Notes: generated from the letters alone by a model not told the origin. Numbered from the stretch's first letter, positions 1-6,415 are shown. The stretch is DNA of 7,223 nt from Ignavibacteriaceae bacterium (GCA_019912505.1 JAIOIM010000189.1:1-7223), one strand, 5' to 3'. Made by a program: numbers and translations.

Positions 1-1
1 A

Positions 2-277
2 AATGAATTTTCAAAACTAATTGAACGAGACAAGTATTCAATTGTAGTTAATTTTTCAGACTTGGTGTATATAAGCAGCGCAGGTCTTGGCGTTTTTATG
101 GCGTTCATCGAAAAAGTAAGAGAAAACCAGGGGGATATTAAACTTACAAGCATGAGCGATAAAGTGTTTAATATTTTCGATTTGCTCGGGTTTCCCTTGC
201 TTTATGAATTCTTTAAATCTGACGATGAAGCGGTTAAAAAATTTAGTGAGAACAAAAATCTTGAAAACGAAAAATAA
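2..277 (+). CDS. STAS-domain anti-sigma factor antagonist (RsbV/SpoIIAA-like), 5' end missing
   Basis: The frame is open from the left edge (first full codon at 2) to TAA at 275-277, so the start lies outside the window and 91 codons are visible. The reading SIVVNFSDLVYISSAGLG is the central strand and helix start of a STAS domain. In SpoIIAA/RsbV the motif is D-S-S/T-G-L-G with the first Ser phosphorylated; here it is S-S-A-G-L-G, so the Ser at 77-79 is the likely phosphosite and the preceding Asp is a Ser. The family binds its cognate HATPase kinase when unphosphorylated and releases it when phosphorylated. The next gene encodes such a kinase and overlaps this one. The tail is charged (SDDEAVKKFSENKN). 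Family assignment is firm; partner identity is inferred from adjacency. An internal TTG at 62 is not the start, because homology extends upstream of it. Confidence 0.88.
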   Translation, partial: NEFSKLIERDKYSIVVNFSDLVYISSAGLGVFMAFIEKVRENQGDIKLTSMSDKVFNIFDLLGFPLLYEFFKSDDEAVKKFSENKNLENEK

Positions 278-704
278 AACAAGCGAGAAAAAGTTGTTAG
301 TACAAAGCAGAACGGAAAATCTTTCTGCGGTTAGAGATTTTGTACACGATGCAGCTGTAAAAGCAGGTATTAGTCCTGAAAAAATTGGCGACATAATGCT
401 CGCAGTTGATGAAGCTTGCACAAACATAATAAAACATGCGTACAAGTCTGTTCCTGACGGAAAGATAGAAATTAAAGTTACAAGTAGTGATAAAAAATTT
501 ACTATAGTTTTAAGAGACTTTGGTACGTCCTTTGAACCCGAAACAATTCCCGCACCGGATTTACAAAAGTATTATCAGCAGCGAAGAGTTGGAGGCTTAG
601 GAATGTATCTTATGAAAACTTTAATGGATGACGTAAAGTATGTATCGGTGCCGGGTAAGTATAACCAGGTATTATTATCAAAAAATTTAGCAGCAGCAAG
701 CTAA
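261..704 (+). CDS. Anti-sigma factor / serine kinase, HATPase_c family (RsbW/SpoIIAB-like)
   Basis: This is a small GHKL ATPase-fold kinase that would phosphorylate the upstream STAS protein and, when free, bind a sigma factor or other target. Numbered from TTG261 (147 aa), the N box is LAVDEACTNIIKHAY, with catalytic Glu51 and Mg/ATP Asn55. The G1 box is RDFG (D86, G88) and the G2 glycines are GGLGMYLMKTL (111-121). Length suits RsbW/SpoIIAB (about 140-160 aa). The start is uncertain: in-frame candidates are ATG204, ATG225, GTG246, TTG261 and TTG294, none with a good Shine-Dalgarno. The conserved domain begins near KKLLVQS (codons from 288), so the long starts add only basic residues and overlap the STAS gene by 53-74 nt. 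I chose TTG261 as a compromise (17-nt overlap). The TAA at 702-704 shares its last base with the next ATG, implying translational coupling. The in vivo target is not visible here. Confidence 0.85.
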   Translation: MKTKNKTSEKKLLVQSRTENLSAVRDFVHDAAVKAGISPEKIGDIMLAVDEACTNIIKHAYKSVPDGKIEIKVTSSDKKFTIVLRDFGTSFEPETIPAPDLQKYYQQRRVGGLGMYLMKTLMDDVKYVSVPGKYNQVLLSKNLAAAS

Positions 705-2383
705 TGCCGGAAATTGAAAATATAAAAGCAAAAAGAAATTTAACAGCCTTAGTCGAATTTAGCAGGATAATTAATTCCAGCCTGCATCTCGACTTTATAC
801 TCGGCAATGTGCTGCTTACTTGTATGGGCAAATACCTTAGCTCGCGTGGCTTAATTGCATTACACGAAAACAAAAAGTTTGTTGTTAAATCGGTAAAAGG
901 ATTAACTGACAAAGTTCTAAAACGGTTTCCTGTTGAAGATTCTATTGATGTACTATTTGAATCTGCCGCTTTTAAATCGTTTCTTGTTTATTCAAAACTC
1001 GCTGTTGTAGAAAAATTATGGTCGTCCGAACATTGCATCGGATTTATGGCACTTGGTGAAAAACTAAATAATTCACCTTACACCGAAGACGACCTTGAGT
1101 TTTTGAAAACAATATTAAATATCGCGTCCACTGCTGTTCAAAACTCTCTTGTATTAAATGAACTCAAATTAGTTAACCGCACACTCGACACCAGAGTTAA
1201 CAGACTTAACTCACTTTTTGAACTGAGCAAAGAATTTGGAATGTTCTCCGAATCGACAAAAGTTGCCAAGCTGTTAGTTTACTCCGTAATAGGTCAATTT
1301 TTAGTTTCAAAATTTGCAGTAGTTACATTAGAAGGAAACAGTATAAAAATTCTCGAATCAAAAATTGCAAATGATTTGCTTTTAAATGTCCTGAAAGTGC
1401 ACGACATTTCTTTAATTGTAGAACCACTTACAAAAGAATCGATATTTAAATATGATAATGCTTTGGCTGAACTTGGCATAGAACTTATTGTTCCTATGCA
1501 GATTCAGGGTAAATCGCGCGGTTTAATTTTACTGGGGAAGCGGATCAACGGTGCAGAATATTCGAGCGATGATATTGAATTTATTTATTCGGTAGGCGGT
1601 CTCGCTATAATATCGCTCGAAAACAGAAGGCTCTTTAAAGAGGCGTTAGAAAAACAAAAGATGGAAGAAGAACTTGAGATTGCGCGCGATATACAACGTA
1701 ATCTTCTTCCAAAAAACCTACCGGCATTTTCGAATTTCGATATTGCAGCGGTCAATGTTTCTTCAAAACAAGTTGGCGGTGACTATTACGACGTTATACA
1801 ACTTAATGAAAACAATTGTTGTGTTGCTATTGCAGACGTTTCCGGCAAAGGCGTACCGGCTTCATTGCTGATGGCAAATATACAAGCTTTCTTAAAAGTT
1901 ATATGCAAGCACGGCATGAACATAGATGAAGCAACTGCATTGATTAACGATTTGATAACTGATAATACATCCGATGGAAAATTTATTACATTTTTTTGGG
2001 GTATTATTAATAATGATGAAAAGACATTTGAATATACTAACGCGGGTCATAATCCTCCACTATTAGTTAGGGACGGGAAAATATCAAAATTTGAAAAAGG
2101 AGGAATAATACTCGGTGTTATGAAAACAATGATGCCCTACTTAAAGGAAACGGTTAAACTTAAAAAAGACGATGTGCTTATTTTGTTTACCGATGGAGTA
2201 TCTGAAGCAATGAACCGAAACGGCGATGAATTTTCGGACGAAAGACTTGAACATCAAGCCATAAAGTTAGCGGAAAAATCAGCCGATGAGATTTTAACAG
2301 CCATTCAAACCGAAGTGCAAAATTTTACATCGGGAGCCGCTCAGTCTGATGATATTACTATTATGGTTGTAAAAGTGAAATAA
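704..2383 (+). CDS. Tandem-GAF SpoIIE-type PP2C serine phosphatase (RsbU-like), soluble
   Basis: This 559-aa protein is predicted to dephosphorylate the STAS antagonist and so switch the kinase off its target. No membrane segment is seen, so it should act in the cytoplasm. Two GAF-like sensor domains lie at about 12-150 and 168-305; each ends with the typical 'edd-l-eFl....A..al.N' helix (TEDDLEFL, SSDDIEFI). A charged coiled-coil linker follows (306-335, ending ARDIQRNLLPK). The PP2C_SpoIIE domain spans about 336-559. Metal-binding motifs are complete: GGDYYD (D360, D363), ADVSGKG (D378), NAGHNPP (446-452), FTDGVSEA (D497) and QSDDITIMV (D549, D550). ATG704 overlaps the kinase stop by one base, which supports both the start and an operon. 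The GAF ligand cannot be read from sequence. The catalytic assignment is firm; the substrate is inferred from operon context. Confidence 0.92.
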   Translation: MPEIENIKAKRNLTALVEFSRIINSSLHLDFILGNVLLTCMGKYLSSRGLIALHENKKFVVKSVKGLTDKVLKRFPVEDSIDVLFESAAFKSFLVYSKLAVVEKLWSSEHCIGFMALGEKLNNSPYTEDDLEFLKTILNIASTAVQNSLVLNELKLVNRTLDTRVNRLNSLFELSKEFGMFSESTKVAKLLVYSVIGQFLVSKFAVVTLEGNSIKILESKIANDLLLNVLKVHDISLIVEPLTKESIFKYDNALAELGIELIVPMQIQGKSRGLILLGKRINGAEYSSDDIEFIYSVGGLAIISLENRRLFKEALEKQKMEEELEIARDIQRNLLPKNLPAFSNFDIAAVNVSSKQVGGDYYDVIQLNENNCCVAIADVSGKGVPASLLMANIQAFLKVICKHGMNIDEATALINDLITDNTSDGKFITFFWGIINNDEKTFEYTNAGHNPPLLVRDGKISKFEKGGIILGVMKTMMPYLKETVKLKKDDVLILFTDGVSEAMNRNGDEFSDERLEHQAIKLAEKSADEILTAIQTEVQNFTSGAAQSDDITIMVVKVK

Positions 2384-2430
2384 ATTATTGTAACTTTAGC
2401 CTATTCCCATCATTATTTAGTTGAAAAATT

Positions 2431-3093
2431 TTGAGTGTCTTAAAAAATTATTATATAAAAAACGAAAAGAAATTAATAGGTTTTGTAACTGCGTTACTTC
2501 TTATTGTTGCGCTATTAAACATCTACTTTGTGGTAGACGTACATTCAAGCAGCAATGATGAGTGTCTGTGGGTTGAAAATCTAAAAGGAGACGAAAAGGG
2601 CGCAATAGTTTTTAGCAATGTAAAAGTGGGCGGAGTAGCGTGGGAAGCCGGAATAAGAGACGGGGATAAATTTGTTGAGTTTGAAGGGGAAAGAGTCAAA
2701 AACACATTCGCAACTCAAAGAGTTTTTAATACTTTTGCTGCCGGCGACACAGTAAAATACCTGATTGAAAGAGAAGGGAAATTACACACGACATATGTAA
2801 GAGTAAAAAAAGTTTTTAACTTCGGTCGTTTTGCTTTTTCTCTGTTGGGCTTTATCTGGTTAAGCATTGGTTTTATTGTACTTATTTCTAAACCGGGCGG
2901 CAGGGTGCAGCTTCTCTTTTTTTTAATTGGAGCCGCTACTGTTTTAATGCAATCAAATAATTTAATTGTCGACTTCAACGGATTTGTAAAAGTAACTCCT
3001 ATAACTTTTATTATTGAAGTAGTCTGGATGTTTGGCGCCGCTTTTCTCCCGTTCCTTTTGATAGAGTTTTTCTGGTATTTCCCCGACCACTAA
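2431..3093 (+). CDS. N-terminal part of a membrane PDZ sensor phosphatase (one TM, PDZ, three TMs), separated from its C-terminal part by a -1 frameshift
   Basis: TTG2431 is the first usable start after an in-frame TGA at 2422, so a non-ATG start seems required. The 220-aa reading has TM1 (about 14-35), a periplasmic PDZ domain (about 46-128, signature GGVAWEAGIRDGDKFVEFEG) and TM2-4 (about 132-153, 159-177, 188-217). It stops at TAA 3091-3093 just after WYFPDH, at the cytoplasmic end of TM4. Reading on in the -1 frame continues with a basic loop, more TM helices, GAF and PP2C, the normal arrangement for a membrane sensor phosphatase. I therefore read this as the front half of one gene. By itself it would be a membrane-anchored PDZ protein with no output domain. 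The gap to the previous gene is 47 nt with no terminator, so co-transcription is likely. PDZ domains commonly bind protein C-termini; the ligand here is unknown. Confidence 0.8.
   Translation: MSVLKNYYIKNEKKLIGFVTALLLIVALLNIYFVVDVHSSSNDECLWVENLKGDEKGAIVFSNVKVGGVAWEAGIRDGDKFVEFEGERVKNTFATQRVFNTFAAGDTVKYLIEREGKLHTTYVRVKKVFNFGRFAFSLLGFIWLSIGFIVLISKPGGRVQLLFFLIGAATVLMQSNNLIVDFNGFVKVTPITFIIEVVWMFGAAFLPFLLIEFFWYFPDH
3078..3093 (+). other. Candidate -1 frameshift site (T TTC CCC) followed by the frame-1 stop codon
   Basis: T3078, TTC 3079-3081 and CCC 3082-3084 form an X XXY YYZ heptamer in phase with the upstream frame. After a one-base backward slip both codons still pair well (TTC to TTT, CCC to CCC). 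Reading resumes CGA CCA CTA AAG, giving FPRPLKLIRFKWVKK, a basic cytoplasmic loop between TM4 and TM5. Without the slip, TAA at 3091-3093 terminates. The -1 frame is closed upstream by TGA at 3015-3017, so the switch must fall within 3018-3093. A weak stem pairs 3087-3091 (CCACT) with 3109-3113 (AGTGG), but it starts only 2 nt after the heptamer, closer than the usual 5-9 nt. One missing C in the CCCC run would look identical. The frame switch is well supported; its being programmed is speculative. Confidence 0.6.
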
Positions 3094-3176
3094 AGTTAAT
3101 TCGATTTAAGTGGGTTAAGAAAATATTTTTATTAGCTCCGAGCCTCATTTTCCTCTGTGCAATTATATTACGTTTT

Positions 3177-4967
3177 TTGTATTACCTGCACACAGAAGGC
3201 GGACAGATGAACAACATTATGCTTTTTCTGTTTGGGAGTTTTGTTGGTATGGCTTTTTTCGTTGGGTTCGTGTCTCTGATAATCAATTATCGTCGTTTAG
3301 ATAAAGAGAGCAGAAAGCCTTATTTTATAATCCTATTTTCGTACGTTATTGGATTAGCCGGAGTTTATTACAGTAGCTTTCTTGCGCCTGCGCTTGCTGG
3401 AACAATATTTAATTCGCCTGAGTATTATACGCCTGTAATTTTAGTTACTCTTATTCCCATCTCATTTACTTATTCAATATTTAAATACCAGTTGATGGAT
3501 ATAACCGTCTTTGTAAAAAATGCGGTAACCTATGGGGCAGCGACCCTTACGGTGGCGGCAATTTATTTTCTGGTTATTTATGTATTAGGTCAAAGTATTA
3601 GCAGCGCAATTGGAACAGAATATCAGGGTATAATTGCTGGTTTAATTTTTGTGGCATTTGCATTATTATTTCAATCTACAAAGGATAAATTTCAAGATTT
3701 TATTACACGCAGATTTTATCCCGAACAGTTTATTCATCAAAAAGTACTTATGAAATTTAGTAATGATGTATCCACTGTAGTAGGGGTTGATAATATTATC
3801 GACTCAATGCAGGAAACATTTGTTGATGCATTGAAGATTGATACTTTCGGGATCTTGATGAAACACGATCAAACAAATAGCTTTAAACTTGTTCGTTCAA
3901 CCGGGTTATCAAAAGAAAAATGTGAAATATCAAATTCTCAGATTGCTAAGTTTGTAGCTGAAAAACAAATTACCGGAAACTTTATAGTTATTGACAGAAA
4001 CGATTTCGATTCTGTTTTTCCTTTTCAGGCTGAAGGACTAAAAGAAGAAAATATTTACACAATAATACCAATGTTAATTAAAGGAAAAGTATTAGGCTTA
4101 CTCCTTTTTGGGTTAAAATACAGCGGCTCACAGTTTGCCGGTAAAGACCTTGAACTACTCTGTGCTTCCGCAAATCAGACCGCAATATCTTTAGAAAATG
4201 CACGGCTTTATGAGTCTGAAGCGGACAAATTAAAATTAGAAATAGATTTGGACCTTGCTCGTAAAATACAACAAAGCTTATTGCCAAAAAGTATTCCCAA
4301 AATTAACGGTCTCGATATTTGCGGTGAAATGTTTCCCGCTATGCAAGTTGGAGGCGATTATTTTGATTTTATCCCGGTGTCTGATAAAAAATTATTTGTT
4401 ATTGTTGGCGATGTTTCGGGCAAAGGATTATCCGCTTCGCTGTACATGACAAAAATTCAGACGATGGTTCAAATAACTTGTATGGATAATAAAACACCTG
4501 CCGATATTCTTGTTGAAATTAACAGACGTTTATATCAAACAATCGAACGGCGTTGGTTTGTTACAATGACAATAGCGTTATTTGATATGGAAAAAGAAAC
4601 TGTGACCGTTTGCCGCGCCGGGCACGTCCCTTTACTTAAAGCTTTAAATGGCTCGGTTGCAGTTCTGCGAAGCGGTGGGCTTGGTGTTGGTTTGGAAAAA
4701 GGTGTAATATTTGAGCGCACTTTGAATGAATATATACTTCCATTAAAGAAGGGGGAGTTATATGCTTTTTTCTCAGATGGAATTACCGAAGCAATGAATG
4801 AAGATAGTGAACTTTTTGGCGAGGATAAACTTAGCGAATTGCTAAAGAATAAAACATCGGTACGTTCTGCTGAAGTTATGAATGACATCTGGAAAGATTT
4901 GGAAATATATAGAGGAAATGCCGAGCAGAACGATGATATGACGATGGTTTTGGTAAAAGTTAAATGA
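3177..4967 (+). CDS. C-terminal part of the membrane sensor phosphatase: TM helices, GAF and SpoIIE-type PP2C domain
   Basis: The frame is open from 3018 to TGA 4965-4967. The start given (TTG3177) is only formal: codons 3084-3176 already encode a basic loop and a TM helix (APSLIFLCAIILRFLYYL), so the reading probably enters from the upstream gene by a -1 shift, giving an 845-aa fusion. ATG3207, after a weak AAGG, is an alternative separate start. Numbered from 3177, five TM helices fall at about 12-37, 48-72, 83-99, 110-130 and 144-162. Next come a basic stretch (KDKFQDFITRRFYPEQ), GAF (188-340), a coiled-coil (341-366) and PP2C (368-596). Catalytic motifs are intact: GGDYFD (D394, D397), GDVSGKG (D412), FSDGITEA (D534), NDDMTMV (D586, D587). 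The NAGH motif reads RAGH. The phosphatase half is clearly paralogous to that of 704-2383. Likely substrate: the STAS protein of the same cluster. Confidence 0.85.
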   Translation: MYYLHTEGGQMNNIMLFLFGSFVGMAFFVGFVSLIINYRRLDKESRKPYFIILFSYVIGLAGVYYSSFLAPALAGTIFNSPEYYTPVILVTLIPISFTYSIFKYQLMDITVFVKNAVTYGAATLTVAAIYFLVIYVLGQSISSAIGTEYQGIIAGLIFVAFALLFQSTKDKFQDFITRRFYPEQFIHQKVLMKFSNDVSTVVGVDNIIDSMQETFVDALKIDTFGILMKHDQTNSFKLVRSTGLSKEKCEISNSQIAKFVAEKQITGNFIVIDRNDFDSVFPFQAEGLKEENIYTIIPMLIKGKVLGLLLFGLKYSGSQFAGKDLELLCASANQTAISLENARLYESEADKLKLEIDLDLARKIQQSLLPKSIPKINGLDICGEMFPAMQVGGDYFDFIPVSDKKLFVIVGDVSGKGLSASLYMTKIQTMVQITCMDNKTPADILVEINRRLYQTIERRWFVTMTIALFDMEKETVTVCRAGHVPLLKALNGSVAVLRSGGLGVGLEKGVIFERTLNEYILPLKKGELYAFFSDGITEAMNEDSELFGEDKLSELLKNKTSVRSAEVMNDIWKDLEIYRGNAEQNDDMTMVLVKVK

Positions 4968-5018
4968 TTTATTTTTATGGAATTTGAAAATCCACCTACT
5001 CCTAAGGCGGAAAAGTTC

Positions 5019-5029
5019 CTTCGGCGAAG
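5019..5029. other. Short GC-rich hairpin in the intergenic region
   Basis: CTTC (5019-5022), loop GGC and GAAG (5026-5029) form a 4-bp stem. A competing stem pairs GGAA (5009-5012) with TTCC (5016-5019). The surrounding stretch 5000-5030 is much richer in G and C than the flanking AT-rich DNA. No T run follows, so it does not look like an intrinsic terminator. It could be a fragment of a dispersed repeat. Confidence in any function is low. Confidence 0.25.
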
Positions 5030-5077
5030 ACAGATGAAATTAAATTCAACTATAGAAATTATAATTATTTTTTTAAA

Positions 5078-5112
5078 ATATTTGCGCTATACAAATATTT
5101 ATAACATATTTG
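5078..5112 (+). promoter_or_regulatory. Probable Bacteroidota-type promoter embedded in a three-arm half-site array
   Basis: TTTG at 5081-5084 and CATATTTG at 5105-5112 fit the Bacteroidota primary-sigma promoter (-33 TTTG, -7 TAnnTTTG), with one mismatch in the -7 box and a 20-nt spacer, inside the usual 19-21. Transcription would start a few bases after 5112, about 35 nt before ATG5153. Overlaid on this are ATATTTG (5078-5084), CAAATAT (5092-5098) and ATATTTG (5106-5112), exact 7-bp arms in alternating orientation with 7-nt spacers. The middle arm is not required by the promoter consensus and may be an operator element. The DNA is very AT-rich, so chance remains possible. Confidence 0.45.
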
Positions 5113-5139
5113 CAATACAACAATTTTGTTTTCAATTAT

Positions 5140-5145
5140 AAAGGA
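5140..5145 (+). promoter_or_regulatory. Ribosome binding site AAAGGA that fixes the start at ATG5153
   Basis: AAAGGA lies 7 nt upstream of ATG5153. It decides between ATG5153 and an in-frame TTG at 5126, which lacks such a site and would place nine residues before an otherwise standard signal peptide (MKKFFFF). Confidence 0.65.
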
Positions 5146-5152
5146 TCATCTC

Positions 5153-6415
5153 ATGAAGAAATTTTTCTTTTTTACTGTTTTAATTTTTACGTTCGCGCTT
5201 CAATTAAACGCACAAATATTATATCAAGAGGATTTTGACTATCCGGCTCTTGACCTTATTACTGCCCATGGATGGACTGCCCACAGTGGTGCAGGCACTC
5301 AGGCTATCGATGTTGTTAGTCCTGGTTTAACCTTTACAGGTTATCCTTCGTCAGGTATCGGAAATGCAGCGGCATTGGACAATAATGGCGAGGATGCAAA
5401 CGCTCAGTTTACTTCTGTAACAAGTGGGGCTGTATATTTTTCATTCATGTTTAAAGTTGATGCTATTGCTGTCGGTTATTTTATACATCTTGCACCTAAC
5501 CCAATGACGACAGATTATCGTGCAAGATTTTGGACATCAGGTGCAGGTACAGACTTGAGACTTGGTTTAAGTTTTACAAGCAGCGACACAACCTTTGCTG
5601 CTGGAACTTACACAACCGGTACCACATACCTTGCTGTAATAAAATACGAAGTAGTTGCAGGCGACCTTAATGATATTGCCAGTGTCTATATTTTCGCACC
5701 GGGTGATGCACTTTCGGCTGTTGAACCTGGCACACCAACTATTTTGGTAGCAAGCGGAGGAACATCAGCAGATATTCAGCCAGGTTCTGTTTGTGTAAGA
5801 CAATTTAATGCAGCGCAAAATATCACAGTTGATGGTATTCGTGTTTCTTCTTCTTGGGATCAGATTGTCCCTGTAGAGTTAGCTTCATTTAATGCAAGTG
5901 TTGTTAACAATAACGTATCAATCAATTGGACAACTGCTACTGAAACTAACAACTCAGGTTTTGAAGTTGTTCGCGATGGTTCAAAAATAGCTTTTGTTGC
6001 CGGCGTAGGTACAAGCACAGAAATTAACAAATATGCTTTTACTGATAAAAATGTAGCTGTCGGTTCACATAGCTATCAGTTAGTACAAATTGATCTAAAT
6101 GGTACACGTACTTCGGTTGCTTCTACAGAAGTAGATGTTGCTAATGTTGTTACCAAATTTGGAATGGATCAAAATTATCCGAATCCATTTAACCCGAGTA
6201 CAAAAATCAGTTATGCAATTCCTCAATCAGGAAATGTAAAAATTGAAGTGTTCAATACAATTGGACAAAGTGTTGCTCTTTTGGTTAATGGTTTTAACGA
6301 AGCCGGTACACACGAAGTTTCTTTTAACGCAGTCGGTTTGAACAGTGGAATTTATTTCTACCGTATCGAAGCTAACGGTTCTGTAATGACTAAAAAAATG
6401 ACTCTCTTGAAATAA
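5153..6415 (+). CDS. Secreted protein with T9SS type A C-terminal sorting domain
   Basis: This 420-aa protein should be exported by Sec and then carried across the outer membrane by the type IX secretion system. A signal peptide spans residues 1-20 (MKKFFFFTVL to LNA, cleavage before Q21). Residues about 22-200 form a beta-rich module beginning YQEDFDYPAL and including HGWTAHSG, a type I recall from many Bacteroidota secreted proteins of unknown function. An FN3-like linker follows from about 240 (PVELASFNASV, then ATETNNSGFEVVRDG), a common unit before these sorting domains. The sorting domain (about 340-420) has QNYPNPFNPSTKI, GIYFYRIEANG and the basic end MTKKMTLLK. No catalytic motif is recognised, so a surface, adhesive or polymer-binding role is only a guess. 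Start ATG5153 is set by AAAGGA. The gene has its own probable promoter and terminator and looks like a single transcription unit, not part of the phosphatase operon. Confidence 0.88.
   Translation: MKKFFFFTVLIFTFALQLNAQILYQEDFDYPALDLITAHGWTAHSGAGTQAIDVVSPGLTFTGYPSSGIGNAAALDNNGEDANAQFTSVTSGAVYFSFMFKVDAIAVGYFIHLAPNPMTTDYRARFWTSGAGTDLRLGLSFTSSDTTFAAGTYTTGTTYLAVIKYEVVAGDLNDIASVYIFAPGDALSAVEPGTPTILVASGGTSADIQPGSVCVRQFNAAQNITVDGIRVSSSWDQIVPVELASFNASVVNNNVSINWTTATETNNSGFEVVRDGSKIAFVAGVGTSTEINKYAFTDKNVAVGSHSYQLVQIDLNGTRTSVASTEVDVANVVTKFGMDQNYPNPFNPSTKISYAIPQSGNVKIEVFNTIGQSVALLVNGFNEAGTHEVSFNAVGLNSGIYFYRIEANGSVMTKKMTLLK

Noticed and set aside
56..445. Minus-strand ORFs (56-445, 610-912, 1294-1479, 2523-2705, 2715-2978, 4078-4287, 4535-4888, 6824-7030)
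   Set aside because: Each lies opposite a well-supported gene, has no recognisable domain and no start signal of note; they are antisense shadows.
1674..1871. Out-of-frame + strand ORF inside the first phosphatase gene (and a similar one at 4255-4449)
   Set aside because: Both lie at the same place of the two paralogous PP2C domains and arise from out-of-frame reading of conserved sequence; the products show no recognisable domain.
2366..2398. Promoter for the membrane phosphatase (GTTG, 21-nt spacer, TAACTTTA)
   Set aside because: Both boxes carry a mismatch to TTTG and TAnnTTTG and the upstream box lies inside the previous coding region. In AT-rich DNA this is expected by chance.
3087..3113. 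Stem-loop downstream of the slippery heptamer as a proven frameshift stimulator
   Set aside because: Only five clean pairs plus a mismatch and a few weak pairs, and the spacer to the heptamer is 2 nt. Too weak to count as evidence for programming.
3093..3177. Reading 2431-3093 and 3177-4967 as two independent genes with an 84-nt spacer
   Set aside because: The 'spacer' encodes a basic loop and a TM helix in frame with the downstream gene, and the -1 frame is open back to 3018. A start at 3177 or 3207 would discard that helix.
4968..5077. Intrinsic terminator after the membrane phosphatase gene
   Set aside because: The hairpins at 5009-5029 have 4-bp stems and no following T run; the T-rich stretch near 5064-5074 has no stem before it.
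5126..5152. TTG5126 as the start of the secreted protein
   Set aside because: It adds nine residues before a standard signal peptide and has no ribosome binding site, while ATG5153 has AAAGGA at 7 nt.
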